Assembly (NCBI GenBank): GCA_020216575.1
Contig: JAIUYC010000370.1
Location: 1 to 5,404, forward strand
Direction: 5' to 3'
Origin: Coleofasciculus sp. S288
GTDB taxonomy: Bacteria > Cyanobacteriota > Cyanobacteriia > Cyanobacteriales > Coleofasciculaceae
Length of the DNA stretch: 5,404 nucleotides
Of the stretch, positions 1 through 5,404 are shown one piece after another. Within the stretch, counting starts at the first letter, position 1. Each line of letters starts with the position of its first letter. A program made the position numbers and the translations under genes. A model generated the notes under the pieces. That model worked only from the letters and a program-made list of their open reading frames with translations, was not told the origin of the DNA and searched no databases.

Positions 1-1149
1 GGCGGATGGAGGTGCGGCTGGCGCGGGTATCGGGACACCGGATGGCGCTGTCGGCGCAGGTGCAACCGCTCCCGGTTGGAGAGCTGATGGTAAAAGTGCC
101 GCCCCTAGATCTGAAGAACGCCCTGGTACAGATTGATTAGGAGCAACAGGCAGAGGTGGTGCAGCCGCTTGCGAATTAGGCAGATCGGGGACAGCCGGAA
201 TCGTCGATGACGAGGGCGACGACGGGATTGGACTGGGGCTGGTTTCCAACTGACTGAGACTGTCTAAATTCACTTCTGGAAATTCCTCAGCAGCCAGATT
301 AGGACCGTCTAGAGCTGCTGCTTCTTTCGCTGGTTCAACCTTTGCTTGAGTCGTCTCCGTCGGGCTTTGAGCCGTGGTTGACGTCTTTGAACCCAAGAAT
401 TGGTTAAGACCCAGAGCCTTAAGTGCGGAAGGATTGGTTGCGATGTAGACTACAGTGGCACTGGAAAGCAACACCAGTAACATCAAGCCAACACCCAATG
501 GCGTTAGCAGTCTATCCGTGAAACGCTTTTCAGGCTGGCTTTCTACCTCTTCTTCCCCTAGACTCCGCAGCAGTTGTTCCGATGATTCCAGATAATCCTC
601 AGGTGGAGATTGGGGAGCAGGGGAGTGAACCAAATCGCCTTCTACCTGTTTCGGTTCCTCAGGAGGAGCTAGTTGCTCACTCATGCTGTCCTGTGCGATC
701 GCAGGGCTAACAGCCTCGTTACTTGAAGAAGGGGTTACTCGGACATCAGCAGGTTCAGCCGTAGCTGCTGAGGCGGTATCCATCTGACCCGTCTTAGCAA
801 TCGGTTGGTTAGGCGTCTCCTTAGCAGACGCCTCAGCGGGGGCTGGGTTCGCCAGTGCTAACGGAATCGACAGCATTGGCATTGAAGCAGCTGGGAGCTG
901 CGCTGAAACTGGCTGCTGAGGTTGACCTCCCGACTTATCAACAGAAATCAGATCAATCGGCTTGCGGATCTGATGACGACCAAGACCACGAGGCGACATC
1001 ACTGGACGACCCGCTCGTTGGCGTCGATAGCGGCCTAATTCTTCTTCTAGCTGAACATCAAGACAACTCAGAGCAGCTTGCAAGGTGGGATTGATTAATG
1101 GATGGGGTGAGGAACGAGTCGAGGACTCAACCGATGTGTTTTTGCTCAT
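1..1149 (-). CDS. Single-pass membrane protein with Pro/Ala-rich tail, partial (3' end outside window)
   Basis: This reading frame starts at the ATG at 1149 and stays open for 383 codons to the left edge, so the C-terminus is missing. Residues about 19-48 form a charged, probably helical segment (DVQLEEELGRYRRQR) that looks like the most conserved part. Residues 75-205 are low complexity, rich in Pro, Ala, Ser and Glu. A single hydrophobic segment lies at about 214-236 (LLTPLGVGLMLLVLL...), preceded by EKRFTDR. The positive-inside rule then puts the N-terminus in the cytoplasm and the tail in the periplasm or lumen. Residues 255-383 are a Pro/Ala/Ser/Thr-rich linker. No enzyme motif is visible. 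A cytoplasmic head, one membrane span and a long Pro-rich linker is the layout of SPOR-domain, FtsN-like envelope proteins, but any terminal domain lies outside the window, so this is only a hypothesis. No Shine-Dalgarno sequence sits near the start. The frame contains one HIP1 site (695-702). I am sure it is coding and unsure of its function. Confidence 0.88.
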   Translation of the reverse strand, partial: MSKNTSVESSTRSSPHPLINPTLQAALSCLDVQLEEELGRYRRQRAGRPVMSPRGLGRHQIRKPIDLISVDKSGGQPQQPVSAQLPAASMPMLSIPLALANPAPAEASAKETPNQPIAKTGQMDTASAATAEPADVRVTPSSSNEAVSPAIAQDSMSEQLAPPEEPKQVEGDLVHSPAPQSPPEDYLESSEQLLRSLGEEEVESQPEKRFTDRLLTPLGVGLMLLVLLSSATVVYIATNPSALKALGLNQFLGSKTSTTAQSPTETTQAKVEPAKEAAALDGPNLAAEEFPEVNLDSLSQLETSPSPIPSSPSSSTIPAVPDLPNSQAAAPPLPVAPNQSVPGRSSDLGAALLPSALQPGAVAPAPTAPSGVPIPAPAAPPSA

Positions 1150-1222
1150 AAGCAGATTTTATGGTGAATTTTTTAGTTCAAATCCTACCTGGAGGTTTTT
1201 GGATATGAGTGTCGCTGTTAGT

Positions 1223-1251
1223 GTATTACAGGCTTCTGAGTTTTTAGGCAA
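1223..1251 (-). promoter_or_regulatory. Possible promoter for the minus-strand membrane protein gene
   Basis: Read on the minus strand, a TTGCCT box (1246-1251) is followed after 17 bases by TAATAC (1223-1228), about 75 bases upstream of the ATG at 1149. The spacing is ideal, but the hexamers match the sigma-70 consensus only partly (4/6 and 3/6), so chance is a real possibility. Confidence 0.22.
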
Positions 1252-1294
1252 TAGATTTAAGGTAGTTACCTGTTTAAGTCGGGACAGTACAAAT

Positions 1295-1324
1295 GGTTCA
1301 TGGTTCGTGGTTCGTGGTTCGTGG
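1295..1324. repeat. Heptanucleotide tandem repeat, GGTTCRT unit
   Basis: Four head-to-tail 7-base units are present: GGTTCAT at 1295, then GGTTCGT at 1302, 1309 and 1316, followed by a partial GG. This matches the short tandemly repeated repetitive (STRR) heptamers known from filamentous cyanobacteria. It is non-coding and its copy number probably varies between strains. Confidence 0.85.
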
Positions 1325-1339
1325 GATGCATGCAAGATT

Positions 1340-1362
1340 CCTACCACCTACCATCTACCACC
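1340..1362. repeat. Second heptanucleotide tandem repeat, YCTACCA unit
   Basis: Three 7-base units are present: CCTACCA at 1340 and 1347, TCTACCA at 1354, then a partial CC. The array starts 15 bases after the GGTTCRT array but has an unrelated unit. Period and context fit the cyanobacterial STRR class; with only three units, chance is less firmly excluded than for the first array. Confidence 0.65.
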
Positions 1363-1779
1363 TTCTTCTGGGTTCATTGCTTGGACTCCTTGAACCATAA
1401 ACCTTGCTGCCAGACTAGGGTTGCAGGGTAAATGCATCGCCTCCTGAGGATTACTTTAAGCGATCGACCCCTTGAGGGCTGAGAAAAAGGACATTCGCTT
1501 AAGCCTTCAATCATATATTAGGTACGATTGAAAATCCGCCGTCACCAGGTGAGGAAGTATTTCCAGCTTCCCCATCTCCCATGCCTGTGTGGTGAGAAAT
1601 CCGGGTGTTTCCAAGGAGGGCTAAGGCTGAGTTTGCTCTAGAGCTGTTATACAGCGATAGAACCCATTAGACATATTGCTAATTCCCTTGCTTTTTGCTA
1701 GCTGAACCAAAAGCTTCCCCTCGATCCCTGACCAGAAAATCATGAACTAGAGATACAGGGCATTTTAGATTTTCACTTG

Positions 1780-1800
1780 ATCCCCATGCATTTTGGGGAT
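1780..1800. repeat. Small hairpin in the divergent spacer
   Basis: ATCCCCA (1780-1786) and TGGGGAT (1794-1800) form a perfect 7-bp stem around a 7-base loop. No T-run follows on either strand, so it is not a typical intrinsic terminator. It may be a protein-binding palindrome or a leader RNA hairpin. Confidence 0.4.
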
Positions 1801-1969
1801 AAATAAGCCCATTTCCCTATGTCCGCTTTAAATCAATGTCTTTTACTTACAAAGATGTATACCTGTATTACGCAATGATAAAGAAAACCTAAAAATCATT
1901 TTACTTCTAAAATAGCTCTAACCTCAACTGGCTCAATGGTTCCTGGCTTTAAGAGGCTGAATTGATCCG

Positions 1970-1975
1970 TATAAA
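1970..1975 (+). promoter_or_regulatory. Possible -10 box (TATAAA) for the Cys protein gene
   Basis: TATAAA lies 46 bases upstream of the ATG at 2022 in an AT-rich stretch. No good -35 hexamer is found 16-18 bases upstream (CTTTAA is the best at 17), so an activator-dependent promoter or a chance match are both possible. Confidence 0.25.
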
Positions 1976-2021
1976 AATAAGTATGAAGAGGATATGAAGC
2001 GTATTCCTAAGAAGAACTCCA

Positions 2022-2330
2022 ATGAAGACATTAGCTTGTTCAACTTCTGCTTGCCGAGTTTGCCGCTATTATCAACCAGAGGGACGGCGGGGAGGTATGT
2101 GTCAGCAACTGGGAGTGCCTGTCAGTGCTAACTGGAAAGCCTGTTCTTTAGCAGTCCCAGCTTTTGCACCTTCTTGGGAGAGTATTAAAGAGATTTTGCA
2201 AAATGAAAAGCTGATCCTAAAAGAGGCACTTTCTGTAACATCTTCGACCAGCTGCTCAAAGCCACACCTCCCAGAAGACAAGAGCCTCGCCTCCTCGGAA
2301 AGGTTAAAGACTGAGGTCGTGCTTGCATAA
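2022..2330 (+). CDS. Conserved small four-cysteine protein, function unknown
   Basis: This is a 102-residue soluble protein with no signal peptide and no membrane segment. The first half looks conserved and structured: C11-R-V-C14-R-Y-Y-x-P-E-G-R-R-G-G-x-C27, then W38-K-A-C41 and a hydrophobic PAFAPSWE motif ending at residue 53. From memory, small proteins with this CRYYxPEGRRGG...WKAC...FAPSWE signature recur in cyanobacteria without an assigned function. C11, C14, C27 and C41 could bind zinc or an iron-sulfur cluster, or form a redox pair; nothing in the sequence decides this. The second half (54-102) starts with a helix-like segment (ESIKEILQNEKLILKEAL) and ends in a low-complexity Ser/Lys tail. 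The ATG at 2022 is preceded by a weak AAGAAG ribosome site (2009-2014), and an in-frame stop at 1995-1997 excludes a longer upstream start. It is flanked by large spacers, so it is probably transcribed alone. Confidence 0.85.
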   Translation: MKTLACSTSACRVCRYYQPEGRRGGMCQQLGVPVSANWKACSLAVPAFAPSWESIKEILQNEKLILKEALSVTSSTSCSKPHLPEDKSLASSERLKTEVVLA

Positions 2331-2531
2331 ACTTCCCTTAATGCTCGGCTAGAAGAACAGTCTTTTACTCGTTGATTGCCGTCTTAACATTCTCTAAATG
2401 AGTGAGACAAATTCATGCACAAGAATTGAATAAGAACGCTAGATTTTTCAGAAGCTTCCTTGAGTGGAGCTTGACTCTTTAACAGAAAAAAACTTAATCC
2501 AACATTAATCTGAATCTAAAACTATTTTTCC

Positions 2532-2562
2532 TCGCACCTTACTTGAAAAAAGGTGCGATTTT
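2532..2562 (+). terminator. Probable intrinsic terminator of the Cys protein transcript
   Basis: TCGCACCTT (2532-2540) pairs perfectly with AAGGTGCGA (2550-2558) around a 9-base loop and is followed by TTTT (2559-2562). The T-run is only on the plus-strand side, which fits termination of rightward transcription from the gene ending at 2330. The distance of about 200 bases from that stop codon and the short T-run lower confidence. Confidence 0.5.
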
Positions 2563-2793
2563 CCACCTTAATTGAGTCCGCTCTGCTACCATCCACTCTA
2601 AGAAACTGATGGGATAACAACTAACAACTGGTGAGTGAATGTTAAGCAACGTCTCAGAGAAGCAAAACTCTAGTAGAGCTTCCATAGCTCACTGAACCAT
2701 CAAACCCTTAGTGATGCGTCTATCTTGGGGAGTATTTAGCCTATCTGGCTTTACACTCTGGTGCAGCGTGGCGGAAATAACGATCCAGTTGAA

Positions 2794-2814
2794 AAAGCTT
2801 ACTGTACAAGCTTT
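2794..2814. repeat. Small inverted repeat upstream of the peptidase gene
   Basis: AAAGCTT (2794-2800) and AAGCTTT (2808-2814) form a perfect 7-bp stem around a 7-base loop, 125 bases upstream of the peptidase start. It is followed by a pyrimidine-rich stretch. It could be a weak hairpin or binding site; no known operator is recognised. Confidence 0.35.
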
Positions 2815-2875
2815 CTTTCATAAAAGCCCTCTGCCTTCTTGCACTAGCTGCTCGCGTCGCTTTCGCCAGCCTCCT

Positions 2876-2908
2876 ATTGACATTTGTACCTTGTCAATTC
2901 CTTAAGAT
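2876..2908 (+). promoter_or_regulatory. Possible promoter with operator-like inverted repeat for the S8 peptidase gene
   Basis: A perfect -35 consensus TTGACA lies at 2877-2882. The best downstream -10 candidate is TAAGAT (2903-2908), but the 20-base spacing is longer than the ideal 17. The -35 box is embedded in an inverted repeat, ATTGACA (2876-2882) and TGTCAAT (2892-2898) with a 9-base gap, placing the second arm between the boxes. A regulator bound there would be well placed to block RNA polymerase. The symmetry is seen directly; the regulatory role is inference. Confidence 0.35.
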
Positions 2909-2938
2909 AAGCTGTTGTTCTAAAAGAGTCGCAACCAA

Positions 2939-4723
2939 ATGATACCCGAGAAAATTGCTCCTAGCCTATTAGTGACATTACGGGACTATCAAGATGAAGG
3001 ACGTCTCGGTTTACTCCGACACACGCGAAACATCGGTCTAGCCGCTGCGATAGGCAAGCCTAAACCTCCCCGTACTGTAGTCTTTCTTCTCTGCGACGAG
3101 CAGGCAGAACTCGAAAACTTGTCACAGTATGGCATACGAGTCAACCAACCCGCAGGCAGAGTGCGGACAGCTTTTTTACCCCTAGAGAGTCTAGACCCCT
3201 TATCAGAAGAGCCTGCGGTTGAGCGCATCATTCCATCGCGCTACTTGCATCTCCGGATGGACGTGGCACCGGGTAAAGTGAATCTGCCGGAGTTTAAGAA
3301 CAAAACTGGCTTGACGGGCAAGAACGTCATCATCGGTGTAGTAGACACGGGCATCGACCCCAAGCACCCTGCCTTCCAAGGGCGGATATTGCGCATCTGG
3401 GACCAAACCCTGCCTGGCCCTGGTGTGCAAGAGGGGGATTACGGCGCTGAATTCACAGGTGAACAACTGACAATTTCCCGTGACACTATCGGTCATGGGA
3501 CTCATGTTGCTGGAATTGCTGCTGGTGCCGATGAAACTTATAGTGGTGTAGCACCAGAGGCACAATTGCTCATCGTCAACTCCGACTTGCAGGATGCCCA
3601 TATTGCTGATGCTATCCGCTACATTTTCCGGGTAGCCAATGAGCTAGACTGCCCAGCCGTCGTGAATTTGAGTCTGGGCGGACACTTCGATGCCCATGAT
3701 GGCAGCGATCCCTTATCCCAAATCATTGATGCAGAATCTGGGCCAGGGCGGATTGTCTGCTGTGCCGCAGGCAATGAGGGGAACGACAACATCCATGCCC
3801 AAACCACTGTGTCTCGCGGCATGCGTACCCTACGCTTCCGCGTCCCAGATAATGCTATTGGATTCGCCCTGTTAAACGGTTGGTATCCCGGCGACAACTC
3901 GTTTGAAGTATCGATACGCACTCCGGGTGGGTTTGTAACGCCTTTTCAAGGAGTAATTTCCAATGGCAATCCAGCACAGGAATACGCTCTAGCTGATGCA
4001 CGTATACAAATTGTTACACCTGGTCCTGATCCAACTAACGGTGACCATAATTTTTTCGTTCAGCTCCTTGGTGCTGGAGGCGGCCGTGTTCGGGGAGGGG
4101 TTTGGCAACTGCGAGTACGTAACAGTAATAACACTTCAACGACAGAGGGACGACTGGATGTGTGGACTCTGGACGACCAATCAGCCGTGTTTTTCACAGG
4201 CACTAGCGTCCAAGACTCCGTGAAAATCGGTTCGCCAGGGGCAGCAGCTAGTGCGGTTACGGTTGCCTCCTACACGACAAAAGTACAGTGGACGGATATC
4301 GACGGCATTGTGCGAGAAGTGGGACTGGAGTTAGATAATATTTCTGACTTCAGCAGTGAAGGTCCGCTGCGTAATGGTGACCAAAAGCCGGATGTTGCAG
4401 CACCTGGCGCTATGATTGCCTCTGCGTTGAGTGCGGATTCAACGGCCTCGCGAGCAGAGATGGTTAATTTGAAGTATGTGGTTAACGCTGGTACCAGTAT
4501 GGCAACACCATTCCTAGCTGGTATTGTCGCACTCTTGTTAGAGCGTGACCCGCAGCTCACTCCAGATAGTGTGAAGGCACTGCTACGCAACAGTAGTTTA
4601 ATTCCAGGGCAGCCCGTAGGAACCTTTGATAAAAAATGGGGCTTTGGGCTGATTGATGCCGCTAAGCTGGCAGATTCCCTAGAAGAGCCCATTGATGCTT
4701 CGCCAGATAGTTGTTCTGGCTAA
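2939..4723 (+). CDS. S8 family (subtilisin-like) serine peptidase, CspA-like type, probably cytoplasmic
   Basis: This is a complete 594-residue endopeptidase with an intact subtilase active site. Asp136 lies in IIGVVDTGID, His186 in DTIGHGTHVAG, the oxyanion-hole Asn279 in AAGNEG and the nucleophile Ser520 in GTSMATPF. Residues about 45-110 resemble a subtilisin propeptide (VVFLLCDEQ... to ...SRYLHLRMD). The segment after the Asp (HPAFQGRILRIWDQT) and the NLSLGGHFDAHDGSDPL block (243-259) recall the CspA-like branch of S8. About 130 residues (290-425), rich in beta-type sequence, are inserted between Asn279 and Ser520, where Csp proteases carry a jelly-roll domain. No signal peptide or membrane segment is present, so cytoplasmic action is likely. 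The ATG at 2939 is fixed by an in-frame stop at 2921-2923; AAAAGAG (2922-2928) may serve as ribosome site. The propeptide-like protein at 4973 may control it. The natural substrate cannot be told from the sequence. Confidence 0.96.
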   Translation: MIPEKIAPSLLVTLRDYQDEGRLGLLRHTRNIGLAAAIGKPKPPRTVVFLLCDEQAELENLSQYGIRVNQPAGRVRTAFLPLESLDPLSEEPAVERIIPSRYLHLRMDVAPGKVNLPEFKNKTGLTGKNVIIGVVDTGIDPKHPAFQGRILRIWDQTLPGPGVQEGDYGAEFTGEQLTISRDTIGHGTHVAGIAAGADETYSGVAPEAQLLIVNSDLQDAHIADAIRYIFRVANELDCPAVVNLSLGGHFDAHDGSDPLSQIIDAESGPGRIVCCAAGNEGNDNIHAQTTVSRGMRTLRFRVPDNAIGFALLNGWYPGDNSFEVSIRTPGGFVTPFQGVISNGNPAQEYALADARIQIVTPGPDPTNGDHNFFVQLLGAGGGRVRGGVWQLRVRNSNNTSTTEGRLDVWTLDDQSAVFFTGTSVQDSVKIGSPGAAASAVTVASYTTKVQWTDIDGIVREVGLELDNISDFSSEGPLRNGDQKPDVAAPGAMIASALSADSTASRAEMVNLKYVVNAGTSMATPFLAGIVALLLERDPQLTPDSVKALLRNSSLIPGQPVGTFDKKWGFGLIDAAKLADSLEEPIDASPDSCSG

Positions 4724-4832
4724 GTCGGTGAGCGTCAATCGAGGGAGGTAAGGAGAAAATTAGGAGTCAGAATTTAAGAGGAGATCTGAAACGTGATAAT
4801 TGAGACGCTTAAACGGTGGAGTTCCCCCTAAA

Positions 4833-4851
4833 TCCCCCTGTTTAAGGGGGA
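4833..4851. repeat. C5/G5 hairpin repeat, first copy
   Basis: TCCCCCT (4833-4839) pairs with AGGGGGA (4845-4851) around a GTTTA loop. The hairpin starts 109 bases after the peptidase stop codon. The core reappears identically 41 bases downstream. Related C5/G5 palindromes are frequent intergenic repeats in cyanobacterial genomes (from memory). Besides being a repeat it could attenuate read-through from the peptidase gene. Confidence 0.7.
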
Positions 4852-4869
4852 CTTTGACTAGATTTCCCC

Positions 4870-4896
4870 CCTGTCCCCCTGTTTAAGGGGGACAGG
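4870..4896. repeat. C5/G5 hairpin repeat, second copy, longer stem
   Basis: CCTGTCCCCCT (4870-4880) pairs perfectly with AGGGGGACAGG (4886-4896) around the same GTTTA loop, giving an 11-bp GC-rich stem followed by TTTGG. Positions 4874-4893 are a perfect 20-base direct repeat of 4833-4852. The stem is strong enough to stall polymerase or stop 3' exonucleases, so it may partly separate expression of the peptidase and the following gene, but it lacks a real T-run. Confidence 0.75.
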
Positions 4897-4972
4897 TTTG
4901 GTATGATTCCTGACTTCTGAGGGCTTGATCGACCAGGATTGAATTGCACTCACTTAAACCCAAATATTGACA

Positions 4973-5248
4973 ATGAATTATCAGAAACTGGACGCACCGC
5001 TGGCTATGGCTTTAAATCGGGTACAAGACTCGGATGAACCGCGTTTTGTTGTCTTCATTCATACTGAACCTGCCCCAGATGAAGCGGCTGCTGCTTTTTT
5101 GGAACGCATGGGAGTCAGTGGCGTTACGAGGGAGCGGGATGTGTTCTCTGCCAAGCTGTCTGCCAATGCGATCGCACAGTTATCTGAGCAGTCTTGGGTG
5201 CAGTATATTAGACTCTCCCAGCAATTACGCCCTGTTCAGAGGCGGTGA
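4973..5248 (+). CDS. Stand-alone subtilisin-propeptide / I9-like protein, candidate protease inhibitor
   Basis: This is a 91-residue protein with no signal peptide or membrane segment. After a short N-terminal tail its pattern is that of a subtilisin propeptide: a first strand RFVVFIHTE (residues about 24-32), a helix DEAAAAFLERMGV, a central strand ending in VFSAKLS, a second helix AIAQLSEQ, and a last strand WVQYIRLSQQLRPV. This beta-alpha-beta-beta-alpha-beta order is known from the I9 / propeptide fold, whose members inhibit or help fold subtilases. It lies 249 bases downstream of the S8 peptidase gene on the same strand, and the peptidase's own N-terminal domain (45-110) can be aligned with it. 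I infer a cytoplasmic partner of that enzyme. The ATG at 4973 is chosen; an in-frame TTG at 4967 is the only alternative because a stop lies at 4955-4957. No Shine-Dalgarno sequence is visible. A HIP1 site (5168-5175) lies inside the gene. Confidence 0.82.
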   Translation: MNYQKLDAPLAMALNRVQDSDEPRFVVFIHTEPAPDEAAAAFLERMGVSGVTRERDVFSAKLSANAIAQLSEQSWVQYIRLSQQLRPVQRR

Positions 5249-5260
5249 GGAGTTGGAAAT

Positions 5261-5268
5261 GCGATCGC
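5261..5268. repeat. HIP1 octamer (GCGATCGC) downstream of the propeptide-like gene
   Basis: This is an exact copy of the highly iterated palindrome of many cyanobacterial genomes. Two further exact copies lie inside genes (695-702 and 5168-5175). They serve here as taxonomic evidence; no local function is implied. Confidence 0.9.
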
Positions 5269-5327
5269 TTGCTAAATATTGTTGCAATTTGATGGAGGCG
5301 ATTGCGCTTGTGAGCTAACAAGTAATG

Positions 5328-5354
5328 GGGAATAAATTTTAAATTTTGTTTCCC
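5328..5354. repeat. AT-rich inverted repeat after the propeptide-like gene
   Basis: GGGAA (5328-5332) and TTCCC (5350-5354) enclose two AAATTT palindromes (5334-5339, 5341-5346), giving an extended but imperfect hairpin about 80 bases after the stop at 5248. No T-run follows, so a terminator role is uncertain. Confidence 0.3.
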
Positions 5355-5404
5355 AATCATTGCTTAAGCTGATGTGCATTTAAATTGGGTATTCTCCGTT
5401 GCCT

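Larger units (their letters stand above)
1150..2021. other. Long divergent intergenic spacer without a convincing gene
   Basis: This 872-base spacer separates the minus-strand membrane protein gene from the plus-strand Cys protein gene. No frame in it gives a protein-like translation. The two short open frames at its left end run through the repeats or lie antisense to the start of the membrane protein gene. It holds two adjacent heptamer tandem repeats (1295-1360), a small perfect palindrome TCACCAGGTGA (1542-1552) and a 7-bp hairpin (1780-1800). The right-hand third, from about 1800, is noticeably AT-rich and is the likely promoter region of the gene at 2022. I see no tRNA, riboswitch or CRISPR structure in it. 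Confidence 0.6.
2331..2938. other. Intergenic spacer between the Cys protein gene and the S8 peptidase gene
   Basis: This 608-base spacer has no convincing gene. A 64-codon open frame near its right end (GTG/ATG at about 2711-2905) has no ribosome site and an unremarkable translation. The spacer contains a terminator-like hairpin (2532-2562), a small CTCTA-G-TAGAG palindrome (2668-2678), a 7-bp hairpin built on AAGCTT (2794-2814) and an inverted repeat next to a possible -35 box (2876-2898). The right-hand 250 bases probably carry the peptidase promoter and leader. Confidence 0.6.

Noticed and set aside
1174..1195. T-arm-like stretch (AGTTCAAATCCTACC) suggesting a tRNA
   Set aside because: The flanking bases do not form a T stem, and no acceptor or anticodon stem can be drawn around it.
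1159..1347. 62-codon minus-strand open frame
   Set aside because: Its first third is encoded by the heptamer repeat array (HEPRTTNHEP), the rest shows no motif, and no start signal is visible.
1295..1362. Repeat cluster considered as a CRISPR array
   Set aside because: The units are 7 bases long and directly adjacent with no spacers, so these are simple tandem repeats.
1085..1393. 102-codon plus-strand open frame
   Set aside because: Its left end is antisense to the start of the membrane protein gene and its right end is translated from the heptamer repeats (VVRGSW), so it is not a gene.
1857..1871. NtcA-like site GTA...TAC upstream of the Cys protein gene
   Set aside because: The gap between GTA and TAC is 9 bases, whereas NtcA sites have 8, and no suitably placed -10 box follows.
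2711..2905. 64-codon open frame upstream of the peptidase
   Set aside because: It has no ribosome site and no recognisable motif, and it spans the palindromes and putative promoter; its translation looks like chance.
3203..3601. 132-codon minus-strand open frame inside the peptidase gene
   Set aside because: It is a shadow of a well-supported coding frame; the opposite strand carries the catalytic Asp and His motifs.
5034..5318. 94-codon plus-strand open frame overlapping the propeptide-like gene
   Set aside because: It is out of frame with the protein that has a clear fold pattern, and its Leu/Ser-rich translation is typical of a shadow frame.

Overview
The window looks like a cyanobacterial chromosome, probably from a filamentous, larger-genome lineage. 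Three exact copies of the HIP1 octamer GCGATCGC are present (695-702, 5168-5175, 5261-5268). There are heptanucleotide tandem repeats and C5/G5 hairpin repeats in the spacers, and the small Cys protein has sequence features I associate with cyanobacteria. This assignment is inference; no rRNA or tRNA gene is present to confirm it.

Layout. (1) 1-1149, minus strand: the N-terminal 383 codons of a protein with one transmembrane segment and a long Pro/Ala/Ser-rich tail, running off the left edge. (2) 1150-2021: an 872-base spacer between divergent genes, holding two different heptamer tandem repeats and a small hairpin. (3) 2022-2330, plus strand: a 102-residue protein with a CxxC...C...C pattern and a Trp/Pro-rich conserved core. 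(4) 2331-2938: a 608-base spacer with a terminator-like hairpin and, close to the next gene, an inverted repeat that overlaps a possible -35 box. (5) 2939-4723, plus strand: a complete S8 (subtilisin) serine peptidase of 594 residues. It has an intact Asp/His/Asn/Ser active site, no signal peptide, a prodomain-like N-terminus and a beta-rich insert before the catalytic Ser, resembling the CspA-like branch of the family. (6) 4724-4972: a spacer with two copies of a C5/G5 hairpin repeat. (7) 4973-5248, plus strand: a 91-residue protein that looks like a stand-alone subtilisin propeptide / I9-type inhibitor. (8) 5249-5404: a short tail with a HIP1 site and an AT-rich hairpin.

The most interesting unit is the pair S8 peptidase plus stand-alone propeptide-like protein. 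The small protein can be aligned by eye with the N-terminal domain of the peptidase next to it. This suggests a cytoplasmic protease with a cognate inhibitor or folding helper encoded separately downstream. The pairing is inferred from sequence pattern and adjacency and has not been tested.
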